Shown piece by piece: positions 12,406 to 25,500 of a stretch of DNA of 64,000 nt. Source of the DNA: Psoroptes ovis. Lineage: Eukaryota > Arthropoda > Arachnida > Sarcoptiformes > Psoroptidae. The stretch is taken from the NCBI GenBank assembly GCA_002943765.1, contig PQWQ01000009.1, positions 248,001 through 312,000 of the forward strand, in the 5' to 3' direction. Each line of letters begins with the position of its first letter. Within the stretch, counting starts at the first letter, position 1. A program made the position numbers and the translations under genes. The notes under the pieces are model-generated. The model was not told the origin of the DNA and searched no databases. It saw nothing but the letters and a program-made list of their open reading frames with translations.

Positions 12406-14480
12406 TTATAACAATTCTACTCTTGCATGTATTTTTCCATCTAATTGTGGTAATGTTGCTTGATCATCTTTGATATTGATCCATAATGAATCAGAACCAC
12501 AATCATGTTTTTCCGATTCACTTGATTGTCGTTTGAAAAAAAATTCTTGTACACCACGTTTTGATGGTATTTGTTGTTTGAATGAATATAATGTTATGTT
12601 TGGCCCCATCAATGTTAATTTATGTGGTACTTCTTCATTTGAAAATTTTACATATGCAGCGATTGGCACACAAGTATTGCTTGTTGATAACGAATTAAAT
12701 TGTGATATTAAATGCGGTGTAGGTGATAAGGGTGATGGTGGAGGTAATGAATGTAAGGATGAATTGCCTTCGATCGAACCAATTATGGCTGTTGAATTTG
12801 TTAAATTATTAGGCAAAACTGGGGGAGGAATAAAATGAATTTGTGGTGGATTATGTGTGTATGGTGCTGATGATGATTGATTAGATGTGGATGGAGAATC
12901 TGCGTTTGGCGTATCGAAAACTTGAGCAAAATGTTTATCTAAAATAGCTTGGCCGCCTTCATTCTTAAGCGTACTGAAATCTATTGTCTTCAAGGCAAGA
13001 CCAAGTCCTGATTCTCGATGGTTTGATTTTCCAGTTGATTGGCTACTTTTACCATCGACTTTTCCTACGCCTGCTTCTCGCTGAACATTACCTAATTGAG
13101 ATCCAGGCAACGATGGTGAATGAGCTCTTTCAAATGATTTCAATGCTTGACTTAGTTTTATATCTGTTTCTTGTTCCGAACGAACTTTATTTAATCTATC
13201 GATTAATCTACGTGCGAATTCATCTGGATTTTCAGTTGGTAACAACTGATTTTTTATTTGTTGTGGTGGTGGCCTTTGAAATCGTTGTGTCAATGTTTTA
13301 TTTGTTAATGATGAATTTACATTGCGTAATGAAGACTTTCTATCACGAGCACAAACAAATGATGAATCACTTGATGATATTGATTCTATTTCTGAATCTT
13401 TTTTCGAATTATATTGTACGGATGAATATTGTGCATGTCTATTCACATGATATGGATGCGGTGGATTTTCAAGATCATAGAATTGAAATTGTAATCTTTC
13501 TTTACCCGAGTTTAAAGGAATTGATTTTGCTGATGACAATGATCGAAGTTGTGGCTGTGGTAATGCTTTTGTATGCTGTTGTTGAACATTTTTCGGTACC
13601 ACTTCAATGACTGTCGAATCACCATCTTCACTTGTTTCGTCGATGACGGGCATATCAAATCTATTCCCAAAATTATTATACCTGCAATGATAATGAAAAC
13701 GTATTGTAAGAAAAATTTTCAACATGAAATAAAGCAAAGAAAAATATATTACTCTGGAACGTATTCTTGTTCATGATTATCGTTCGATGGATATGATGTT
13801 GATGGGAAATTTTTGCCTGATTCTGTTGAAGATGATTGCTGTTGTTGTTCGTATTCAATTTTATTCGTCGCTTCTAATGGCTGTTGTTGAACATTATTAG
13901 TCCAATCAAACTTATTAACGTATTCAAGAAATATTCTTGATTTGAGAAAATTTTGATATATGGCACCACTTAATCTGGCTTCAATTTCTTCAAACGCTTC
14001 ATTGAATGTATTTTCATCGAGACAATCGCTCGACGAGGATGATGAAGAGGTCGATGGATCGGAATTTTTTCGCTGATTTTTATATGCATCTATCAAATTT
14101 TGCTGACATTTGGGCGATAATTCAAGAATTTTAGGTTTTAAAATGAAACGTTTGAATATCACAGCTATCAAACGATTTTTCGTTGAATTATCAATTTCTG
14201 TAGATTTTAAGCCAATACAAGCAAAATAAAAATTTAACAGATAATCAAGTCCAGCTTCGGTTGTGTATTGACGAAATAGATTCACACCATCACGATCATC
14301 GATCAATGAATGAAAATCTCTTGACCAACGATCGATTTGCGGTGTTTCATCGACGGCAATACTTGATGGTGTTGATGAATCAATATTTGGCGGTGTTTGG
14401 TACTGATTATTATTATCATCATTAATTTGATCTCTTTGTTGTCGAACACTTTTATTTAATTGATTAGTCATTGTTATCAA
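12406..14480 (-). CDS. Axin: Axin, Wnt pathway scaffold
   Basis: Scaffold of the cytoplasmic beta-catenin destruction complex. Two exons, 14480-13753 and 13681-12406, join through a 71-nt GT-AG intron to give 667 residues. An RGS domain (about residues 50-205, RWSRDFHSLIDDRDGVNLFR onward) should bind APC. NPDEFARRLIDRLNKVRSEQ (about 393-415) matches the GSK3-binding helix. QAILDKHFAQVFDTPNADSP (about 486-505) matches the beta-catenin-binding helix. The last 85 residues (from VPIAAYVKF) form the DIX domain used for polymerisation with itself and Dishevelled. Linkers are Ser/Gln/Pro-rich. I see no R-x-x-P/G-x-G tankyrase-binding motif in the short N-terminus, which vertebrate Axins have. Shorter than human AXIN1 (about 860) but complete in domains. 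Start chosen at the first ATG; a second lies three codons in. Confidence 0.94.
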
Positions 14481-15710
14481 ATATGTATAGATAATAACAT
14501 TAAGAATAAATAACGATTGTGATTTGTTTTCCTAAAAATTCCAAATGACAGCTGAAATTAATAAATCACAAATCAATAAAGAAGACCATGATCAATTGGT
14601 GGCATCATAATTGAAAGATTCATCGTAGATTTAAGATTTGAGAAAGAAAAACAAAAAACAGTGGGTGAATTTGATTGTTTGATAATATGTTTGAATATGA
14701 AATTAAATATCAATCATCAACAATGAATTCGAAAATTCATCGTTATTTTTATTGTCATTATTTTTTTTATTACAATATCTAGTTTGGCATATGTTTTCAT
14801 ATGAATGGGTAAATAAAGCAGCGATATCATCAGCAGTGTGTGAAAAGTAAAACACAAAACTCACATGCATATAACAAATGTTTGAACCACCACCACCTAT
14901 TTCACACCATTACAACCGCGACCATCAACAACACCATCTAAAATAACAACGATCAATTACCATAGGAATCATCTAATAACAATAATAGTACAATGATCAA
15001 GATCGATTGATGGGTGAAAAATAACAAAGATCTTCTTCTTTTTTTTCAGTAAGAAAATAAACCACGACAAAAAACATATGTAAGAAAATTAAAATAGAAA
15101 ACACTTGTCGATTATTGTTTATGATAGTTATTTGTGGTTGTTTGTTGTTATATCATGTTTTGTTCAACAAATGAAATGGTAAAATTTGCGCCATCTAATT
15201 TTGAATTGTAAATCGATTGAAAAATTTGAAAAAACCTTTTATAAAATCAAAAAAAAAAAAAAAAAAACGATTGCTTATTTAATTTGATATCAAAACAAGA
15301 TAATTTCATTATATTAACAGACACACATAAAAATATAAATTGAAATATACAATTTTTGTCTGATAATCTAATGCATTTTCGGGTTGTTTTGATTTTTTTT
15401 TCTAAAATCGGAAAACTTTGCAAGCAATACGATCCAATCAAAAAATTTTATCAATTTTTTTCGCATCGAAATTAATAAATCAGAAGCCGAAATTTTTCTT
15501 CTTGAAATTCAAAAATATAAACGGAATTATTCGGCAATCAATATGCGAAATCAAAATACATGATAACCATAAATATCTTGATGGAATTCTATACGTTTTG
15601 AGAAAAAAATTTGTCATATGTCATTGTTCAATGAAAAAATACCGACCACCTTCTTTTGATAATTTTTCTTATGATTAAAATCACAAACATTGATTGATTG
15701 ATCGATACGA
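14481..15710. other. Intergenic stretch upstream of Axin
   Basis: About 1.2 kb. It presumably carries the Axin promoter and 5' leader. It contains an A run at 15249-15267 and a TAGATGGCGC word (minus strand, 15188-15197). Short open frames on either strand are low-complexity and I do not support them. Confidence 0.5.
15249..15267. repeat. Poly(A) tract
   Basis: Homopolymer run of about 19 A upstream of Axin. No target-site duplication or element body was seen beside it, so it is not evidence of retroposition. Confidence 0.8.
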
Positions 15711-18242
15711 TTAAGATTGTTCATTTTTCTGTTTGATTTTGATTAAATACTAATCGAAAAAAAAGGAAAAAGAAATTGCAATTAATTTTATTTAAAAATT
15801 GATAATTTTAATCATATGCTCACCCTTTGATAGAATGTTATATAACCGTCAAACAATTTTTCCATATGATCATTTTTTATTTTATTAGATTTATTCGAAG
15901 CTAAGTTTGCTTTATTATTGTTTACATCAAACATATTCATCAATGATTTATTATTGGAGGCGGTTGATGAATGATTGATTTGCCCATTCAGCTGTTGCTG
16001 CTGACTATTGACTGCAGTAAATTTTTGCGATTCTTCCGACCAAATCAATAATGGTTGATCATGATGTTCATGATGTGCTAAGTGATCATCATGATGTTCG
16101 ATAGAGATCATTTTGTTCACATTCAATGGATGATCGATCAATAAATCATTTGTCAAATCAATGTTGATGTCATTTTTTTCTTGTGATGCAACGAATGTTG
16201 AACACTGTTGATCCATCACAATTTTCGATCGTGCATCAAATATTATTCGATGTATTTCATTGATATATTGACGAACTAATGGTGGGATAGGATTACAAGA
16301 TGCTAGAATTCCTTGTTGTTCTCTGAAATTTATTTTAAATTTCAAAAATTAGACAGAATATTAAAATCCATGAATTACTCAATAGAATACCTTGGAAGAA
16401 TTTCACAAATTTTCAGCAAAAGATTATTCGGTAAAACGTAGCCAGTACTTTCATCCTCTTGTCGGGCAATGACATCACGCCAAGCATATAATGATTTCAA
16501 AGCAGCCATTTGTTTTGGATTGAATTTTAGATTATTTTTCCAAATTAATGGAAAATGGTCATTGGTTTGTGGAAGTTTTTTCTCATATCGCTATGAATAT
16601 AAAATAATATTAGCAAGTGTTACCACAATTTAACATTTGAAATTACCTTAAGACATATTTCTTGACTACGTTCCATTACTACACGCAAAAGATTTCCAGT
16701 TTGATCACCTGAATTCAATAATTCTTGTTTCAAACGTCTATAAATGTATAAAAGAAAATGTGTATCACATTGAGCATATTGTAACATTTCTTCAGTCATT
16801 GGTCGTATACGCCAATCTGCTAATTGAAAACGTTTATCCATTTGAAATTGACAAAAATTTTCAACTAATGATGACAAAGAAAGATGCTGATAACCGAGTG
16901 TTTTTGCAGCTACCCATGTATCAAACATATTGACAACATAAATACCAAGATCTCTTTGCAACCAAATTATATCGAAAGATGATGAATGAAATACTTTCAA
17001 TATTTTAGGTGATGTAAATATCTCATTCAATGATTGCATATCATTCCAAAGTGGAAACACATCAATTATGTAATCGATTTCATCTGTAGATATTTGTAAT
17101 AAACATGTCAGCCCTTGGTATGAACGAAATGAATGATGTTCAAGATCAACGGCTATTTCTTTGAACTTCTTCAATTCACCGATCATTTCATGTAATTCAT
17201 CTCGTTTAGTTATAAATTTTCGCCTCTTGTCATTCAAAGATGTTGGCATCTAATTTTAATAAAAAATTGATTGAGTAAAACCTTTATTTAATTTAATAAA
17301 CATACTTTTAACTTTTCTGGATCTATTTTCGTGAAAAATTCTGGCGGAATGACTAAATTTTCAATTTCATACTGATAAGGATGTGGATAGTAATACTTTG
17401 GATAATTGTAACCAGGCAAAAGATTTGGTATTTGTTCGGTTTGTGGCAATTGTTTTATTGATTCTTCTAAAGATTTAATGGCGTTTGGCTTTCGTGTTAG
17501 TTTCGGAACGAATGGAGTAGAATATGAATTGTCAACTTTAATTTTATAAGCAATTTGAGGACGTTTAACATTTGTAGCAGCCATAAAAAGAACATTTCTT
17601 TTTGATTTAGATTGTGGATCATTATCACTTACATCATCATTATAAGGAAATTTTCTTTTGAAATTATTTTTATCAACATCTTTGATTATTATTCGTGAAT
17701 TTTGTTTCTTTTCATTGTCTAAATTCATTTGTACTTGAATCAAATTCGTTTTTGATGAATTTTTCTTATCTTTTAAATTTCGTACACATTCAAAATAATG
17801 AATCTGTAACGAGAAAAAAAAACAAATATTGAAATTGTGAAAAATTGCAAACAATGACATTACCGCTTTATCAATCAAAGCATCATCGATTTCAATTAAT
17901 TTATCAATTTTTTGTTGATCATCAAATTTGGCCAACGTAAAATTACAATCACGACTATTTGGATTCAAATCATTTTGATTTAAATTTGTTAATATTTTCA
18001 ATGTATTAGCACATTGAATTTGTAATAAATTTTGTATTTTTTCATTTGTTTGAATATTACCATTTTGCAATATATCTCTTGCTAATATTATTGTTTCTTT
18101 TATTTTATCAATAAATTCAGTGGTTGTAAATGATTTTATATCATTATTTGTTGATGAAGATGTTGATTGATCCTATTTTTAATTCAAGAAAAAAAATCAG
18201 AAGATCAATTAACAAATTAATTGATTTTAAATTAATTACCAT
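15711..18242 (-). CDS. EXOSC10: Exosome 3'-5' exoribonuclease EXOSC10/Rrp6
   Basis: Nuclear exosome-associated RNase D-type nuclease for rRNA, snoRNA and RNA surveillance. Exons on the minus strand: 18242-18240, 18172-17864, 17803-17306, 17249-16647, 16590-16391, 16322-15824 and probably 15749-15711, about 716 residues. The first coding exon is just the ATG. The N-terminus is a PMC2NT-like helical region. The DEDDy nuclease core is intact: VDLE (Asp305, Glu307), SFDIIW (Asp363) and YAQCD (Tyr428, Asp432). An HRDC-like domain follows (LYAWRDVIARQEDESTGYVL). The sixth exon meets a good donor (GTGAGC); splicing to a pyrimidine-rich acceptor adds 12 residues, while reading through ends three codons later at 15812. 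The C-terminus is short compared with human EXOSC10 (about 885). Divergent from alpha-spectrin, 1.3 kb apart. Confidence 0.9.
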
Positions 18243-19558
18243 CTCTATTACTCTTAAATATCAACGATAAACCAAATAAACCGCGATGATTCAACATGTG
18301 CTTGAATCATTGAGAAGAAAAACAAATAAACATGTGTATTTGATCACGTGATCAAAGTGCAAAAGCAGCAGTAGCAAAGCAGTTAAAACAGCAGCAGCAG
18401 CACACGTAACAGTTGCCGATTGGCTAAAAATAGCATATTGCAGACATATTTACTTGAAATAGTAAAATTTGAAATTTAAAAATTTAAATGCCACTAATAG
18501 GGTCACTGTTGTGTTAATATTGATTCATTGTTATTTTTATGTCAAATAGTAAAAAAACAATTAAATGACGATTAATTGAATGAAAAATTCGAATTCAGCA
18601 AATTTTTTTTTTCCATCCGTAAATTGTAACCAAGGTTACCACTTGCTGGGCGCGGTAGTATTGTATACATCATTTGTTCAATTCATAAATTCATTCATTC
18701 ATAAAAACAATTGAAAAATAGGTTGGATCATTTGCAACTGTTGTTGCTGCCTCGTTTTGCGCTGGCATTGTTGCGACTCAGTGGCAATGCAACTGCTGCG
18801 CTAAACAAGGCAATGTCTCTGTGTGTTTTATATGCAACTGGACAATTATATATTTTTGGCTTGTTTATCGATCAATATATAATCGACTATGAGCAATGCT
18901 TCTACGAAAACATTATTTAAATACATAGATGTAGTCAAAATAAATCGAAATATCTGCAATTAAGATTGATTTTTGACGCATTGTTTATGATTATTTTTCC
19001 TTGTTGGATCTAATCAACAGAAATTTGATTAATAATTGAGTGACTGAGTGATTGAATCATTGAAATTCAATTATCAACAATCGCAAAGAATCCATACAAT
19101 CGGAAAAATAATTGATTGAAATTTGCATTTGCTCATACGAATAGTAAGTTTATCATATCAACTATTATTGGTGTTTTGTTATCAGCCATACCATTTGTGA
19201 TATACCGATATAAATGTCTAATCTCTCTCTCATATATCACAAGGATATTTGATTTTTGATGAGAAATTTTTCGGTATTTCGCTCCTTTGCTTTTGCTATT
19301 AACTAACGCCTAATTTCTGTTAATATCGTATACGTGAATGAGGCTAACTCTTGATCAAACCATTAATTTGATACTGCTTTGATTCCAATAATTTGTATCT
19401 GAATTTAAATTTAAAGTGACTAAGCTAATTTTATTTTTGTATTTTAAATTGATTTTTCATCACAGAAACACCTTGTTCTAAATTTGATTATTTGATAACG
19501 TAAAAAAAATCCACAAAAAACAAATTTTGTGGATCGAAATTTTGATAAATAAACAATC
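18243..19558. other. Divergent promoter region of EXOSC10 and alpha-spectrin
   Basis: About 1.3 kb between two divergent starts. It contains a GCAGCA-rich patch at about 18364-18405 and a less AT-rich patch at 18630-18660. A possible 5' leader intron for spectrin can be read from GTAAGT at 19144 to the pyrimidine-rich acceptor CATCACAG ending 19465, which would leave a leader exon from 19466 to the ATG. The open frame at about 18711-18920 has no ATG start and I reject it. Confidence 0.5.
19144..19465 (+). other. Candidate 5'-leader intron of alpha-spectrin
   Basis: GTAAGT donor at 19144-19149 and TTTTTCATCACAG acceptor ending 19465, 94 bases before the spectrin ATG. First introns in 5' leaders are common for spectrin genes. 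Inferred from splice consensus only. Confidence 0.35.
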
Positions 19559-22500
19559 ATGGAAAACATTCCAGTACCGAAAGATATTAAAATACTAGAA
19601 ACGGTCGAAGAAATTCAAGATCGTCGCCGTACTGTTCTCGAACATTATGATGCATTCAGACACAATTCATTGGTGAAAAGATGTAAATTAGAAGATTCAA
19701 AACGTTTTCAATATTTTAAACGTGATGCTGATGAATTAGAATCATGGATTAATGAAAAACTTCAAGTTGCACTCGATGAATCATGGAAAGATCCGACAAA
19801 TCTTCAGGCTAAAATACAAAAACATCAAGCTTTTGAAGCTGAAGTTCATGCACACGCTAATGCTATTGCTGAATTAGATGCCACCGGTAATGATATGATA
19901 TCACAACAACATTTTGCTTCTGAAGTTATCAAGGTAAGTTAATCAAAGTTTGATTCAGTCCAAATATTAACACCTATTTGTTGAAATATAGCAACGATTA
20001 GAAGAATTACACCGATTATGGGAAATGTTAATGATTAAATTGAATGAAAAAGGCTATAAACTTCAACAAGCTTTTATTTTGATTCAATTTTTACGTCGAT
20101 GTGATGAAATCACATATTGGATCAAGGATAAAGAATCGATTGTGTCCTCTAGTGATATTGGACAAGATCTTGAACATGTTGAAGTGTTGCAGAAAAAATT
20201 TGATGAATTCAAGAAAGATATGGCCAGTCAAGAAATTCGCATCAATGAAATAGAACGTGATGCTAATGATTTAATTAAAAAAGATCATCCTGAAAAAGAA
20301 CAAATAGCTAAACGTGCTGCCGAAATCAAAGAAGCATGGGCTCGATTGATTGAGCTTCGTCGATTACGCGAAGATAAATTATTCGGTGCTAAAGAAATTC
20401 AACAGTTCAATCGCGATGCTGATGAAACCATTTCATGGATCAATGAAAAAGATGCTGTCATTTCACCCGATGATTATGGTCGAGATATGGCTTCAGTATT
20501 AACCCTTCAGCGTAAACATGAAGGTGTCGAACGTGAATTAGCAGCGTTGGCTGAAAAAGTTGAACAACTTGAAAAAGAAGCCCAAAATTATACAGAAAAA
20601 CATCCAGATCTTCGAGATGCAATTCTAACAAAATTAGAAGAAATACGAAATGCATGGGCTGCATTACAGAAAAAATCTGCTGAAAGAAAAATACGTTTAG
20701 AACATTCCTATTTGTTGCATCAATTTATGGCTGATTATCGTGATTTAATGTCATGGATTCAAGACATGAAATCAATTATTGCTTCCGATGAATTGGCCAA
20801 AGATGTTGCCGGTGCTGAAGCTTTATTAGAACGTTTACAAGAATACAAAACTGAAATCGATGCACGACAAGATGCACTTGATAAATTCAAAAATTCTGGT
20901 GCTAATTTAATCGAAAAGAATATTGCACCTGAAGATGTGCAACAAAAATTAGATCATTTACAAAAAGAATATGATGCTTTGATAAATCTCCATGAAGAAC
21001 GTCGAATCCTTTATGAGCAATGTATGGATTTGCAATTATTTTATCGTGACACTGAGCAGGCAGAAACATGGCTAACCAAACATGAAACATTTCTTCTCAA
21101 TGATGATTTGGGCGATTCATTAGATTCAGTTGAAGCATTGATCAAAAAACATGAAGATTATGAAAAATCATTGGCAACTCAATCTGAAACAGTGAAAAAT
21201 TTAGATAATTTTGCCACTAAATTAATTGATGGCCAACATTATGCAAAAGATGATATCGAAAAACGTCGTCAAGCATTATTGAAACGACGTGCAGAATTAA
21301 TGGAAAAGGCAGCTAAACGTCGTCAAATGTTGGATGATTCATATCGATGGCAACAATTTGAAAGAGATTTCCATGAAATCAAAGGTTTGATTGTTGAAAA
21401 ATTGAAAACAGCTAGCGATGAAAATTATCGTGATCCAACAAATATTAATGGTAAATTACAAAAACAACAACAATTTATGCAAGAATTGCAAGCAAATCAA
21501 AGTCGTATTGATGATTTCAATGATAATGCAAAAAAATTGATTGATGAAGATCATTATGCTACACCTGAAATTAAAAAACGTGTAAACGAAACCAATGAAT
21601 TATGGGCAACATTGGTTGATTCTGGCGAAAAGAAGACAGCAAAATTACAGCAAGCTGTCGAACAACAAAAAGTCAATTTGATTGCCGAAGATATTGAATT
21701 ATGGTTAGCCGAAATTGAAAGTCAAATTGGTTCAGAAGATTTGGGCAAAGATTTGACATCGGTACAAAATCTTTTGAAACGCCATAATATGCTAGAAGCC
21801 GATATTGCAACACATCAAGAACGTATTAATGATATTGTGAACCAGACAAATCAATTCATTGAAAGTGGTCATTTCGATGCTGATGCTATTCGTGAAAAAC
21901 AAAATGCATTAGTTGATCGTTATAATAAATTGAAAATTCCAATGGAAAAACGTAAACGTCGTTTGAATGATGCTCTTCAAGTGCAACAATTGTTTCGCGA
22001 TATCGAAGATGAAGAAGCTTGGATTCGAGAGAAAGAACCAGTTGCTAGTTCCACTAATCGTGGTCGTGATTTGATTGGTGTTCAAAATTTGATGAAAAAA
22101 CATCAAGCATTGATTTCTGAAATAAACAATCACGAGCATAGAATTAAAGCTGTTGAAAAAACTGGTAATGATATGATACGTAAAGAACATTTTGCATCTA
22201 AAGATATTAAACGACGTTTAACATGGCTTGATGAACAATGGAATTCATTGAAAGAAAGAGCTGCTCGTCGAAAACAAGAATTAGAAGATTCATTACAAGC
22301 ACAACAATATTTGGCTGATGCTAATGAAGCAGAATCATGGATGCGAGAAAAAGAACCAATCGTCGGTAGTAATGATTATGGTAAAGATGAAGATTCAACA
22401 GAAGCATTATTGAAAAAGCATGAAGCCATAATGGCTGATTTAGAAGCATTCGATAATACAATCAAATCTTTGCGTCAACAAGCTAGCAGCTGTAAACAAC

Positions 22501-25500
22501 AAGAAGCACCAGCCGAATTCGTTCCTGGACGTGAAGCTGTCGTTGCTTTATATGAATATGTTGAAAAATCACCACGTGAAGTTTCAATGAAAAAAGGTGA
22601 TGTTCTTACATTATTGAATGCAACCAACAAAGATTGGTGGAAAGTTGAAATCAATGATCGTCAAGGTTTTGTACCGGCAGCTTATGTAAGACGATTAGAT
22701 GATAATCTTTCTTCAAGTCGACAACATTTGGGACAAAATTCATTGCCAGCACGACAAGCACAAATTGAAGCCCAATATGAATCACTGTTAGCTCTTGGCC
22801 GTGAACGAAAACGTAAACTTGAAGAGGCTCTTCGTGGTTTCCAATTGGTTCGTGAAGCAGCAGAGTTGAGTCAATGGGTTAAAGACAAAGAACAAATCAA
22901 TGTTGTCAATGATGAAGTCGGAGAAGATTTAGAACAAGTCGAAGTTTTGCAAAAAAAATTCGATGATTTTATGGCTGATATGAAAACCAATGAACTTCGT
23001 CTAATTGAAATGAATCAAATGGCTACTCAATTGGCTGAGCTCGGTCAAGTTGAAGCTGCTAATAAAATTAGTCAACAAGTTGGCGATTTGAATCAAAAAT
23101 GGGTTCAATTGACTGAAGCCACACAACAACGTGGACAACAATTGGCATCAGCTCATGAAGTTCAACGATTTCATCGTGATATTGATGAAACTAAAGATTG
23201 GATTCGTGAAAAAGAAGATGCATTGCAAAATGATGATTGTGGACATGATTTACGTTCGGTACAAACATTACAACGTAAACATGAAGGTTTGGAGCGAGAT
23301 TTGGAAGCATTGTTGGAAAAAGTTCGTCAACTTGAAAAAACAGCCAATTCGATTGAATCAAAGCATCCTGAATCAGCCGAAATAACACGAATCAAACAAA
23401 TTGAAATCACAGAAATGTGGATCAAATTGAAGAATAAAGCAGATGATCGCAAGCGTAAATTACAAAATTCATATGAATTGCAACGATTTTTGAGCGATCA
23501 TGCTGATTTAATGGTATGGATCGATACAATGATGGGATTAGTATCATCAGACGAATTAGCCGACGATACCATTGGTGCTGAAGCCTTATTGGAACGGCAT
23601 CAAGAATTGTCTTCGGAAATAAATGCTCGAAAACAAACATTTCAAAATATTGAAGATTTTGGACAGCGTTTAATACGCGAAAATCATTATGCAACTGATT
23701 TGATACAGAAAAAATTGGAAGAATTGTATCAAAAATTCCAAGAATTGAATAGTGCATGGGATCGTCGTCAACATCGTTTACAACAATGTTTAGATTTACA
23801 ATTATTTTATCGTGAATGTGAACAAGCTGAAAATTGGATGGGTAATCGTGAAGCATTCCTCAAAACACAAGATGATGGTGATAATGTTGAAATTTTAATC
23901 AAAAAACATGAAGATTTGAATAAGGCGATTCGAGTACAAGAGGAAAAAATTGAAAATTTGAAAAAATTGGCAGACAAATTAATTGACAAAGATAATTATG
24001 CTAAAGATTCGATTAAATCTAAACGCGATCAAGTTTTAGATCGCTGGAATCTTCTCAAAGATGCATTGATCGAAAAACGATCAAAACTTGGCGATTCACA
24101 ATCTATTCAACAATTTTCGCGTGATGCTGATGAAGTTGAAAAATGGATTACTGAAAAATTACAAATGGCCACAGATGAATCGTATAAAGATCCGGCTAAC
24201 ATTCAATCGAAACATCAAAAACATCAAGCATTTGAAGCTGAATTGAATGCAAACAAAGAACGAATCCAGCAAATTTTGTCAATGGGCGATAATCTGATTG
24301 GCAAAGGTAAATGTGGTGAAGGAGAAGAAGCAGTACGAAACAAATTGATTTTGATTACTGAACAATGGAAATATTTGACCGAAAAAACAACAGAAAAAAC
24401 TATTAAATTGAAAGAAGCTAACAAACAACGTACCTACAATGCAGCTATTAAGGATTTAGAATTTTGGTTAGCTGAAGTTGAATCATTGTTGAACAATGAA
24501 GATGTTGGCAAAGATTTGAATTCGGTGCAAAATTTGCAAAAGAAACATCAATTATTGCAAGCTGATATTGAAGCTCATGAAGATCGTATTAAAGATATGA
24601 ATGCTTTAGCCGATTCATTGAATGATGCTGGCCAATTTGATAGTGATGTTATCAATGAAAAACGAAACGCAGTGAATGAACGTTATCAACGCGTTTTGAA
24701 TCTTGTCAATCATCGTCGAAATCGATTGAATGAAGCAACAACATTGCAGCAATTTCTTCGTGATATTGCTGATGAAGAATCATGGATCAAAGAGAAACAA
24801 TTGCTTGTGTCATCGGATGATTATGGCCGTGATTTGACTGGTGTTAAAAATTTGCATAAAAAACATAAACGTTTTGAAAATGAATTGGCAGCTCATGAAC
24901 CAAATATTCAATCAATACAAGAAGCAGCACAAAATTTGATGCTTGAATCAAATTTGGGCAAACCAGAAATCGAAGCTCGATTAAATGCTTTGGAACAATT
25001 TTGGCTTCGTTTGAAAGAAATGACAGCTATTCGAGAAAATAAAATTGAACAATCATTGTCTTATCAACAATTTTTGGTTCGTGTTGAAGAAGAAGAAGCT
25101 TGGATTTCGGAAAAATTGCAATTATTGAATTTCAACGATTTAGGCGACAGTATGGCATCGGTTCAAGGTGTTCGTAAAAAGCATGAAGCTTTTGAAAATG
25201 ATTTTGCATTACACAAAGAGCGATGTCTGGAAATTATTGCGGCTGGTGATGTTTTAGTTAACGAAAATAATCATCATGCTGATCAAATTATGCAAAGACA
25301 AAATCAATTGCGTGATCGATTGAATCGATTGGAAGAAGCAGCAAGACTTCATAAACAAAGACTTGAAGATAATCATGCTTATTTGGAATTTATGTGGAAA
25401 TCTGATGTTGTTGAAAGCTGGATTGCTGATAAAGAAATGCATATTAATAACAATGATTATGGACGAGATTTGTCATCAGTATCAACTTTATTGACTAAAC

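Noticed and set aside
12470..13610. Plus-strand frames of 120-208 codons opposite Axin
   Set aside because: Antisense shadows; the minus strand encodes recognised RGS, GSK3-binding, beta-catenin-binding and DIX sequence.
18711..18920. Leu-rich plus-strand frame between EXOSC10 and alpha-spectrin
   Set aside because: Has no ATG start (begins at an alternative codon) and lies in a probable promoter and leader region.
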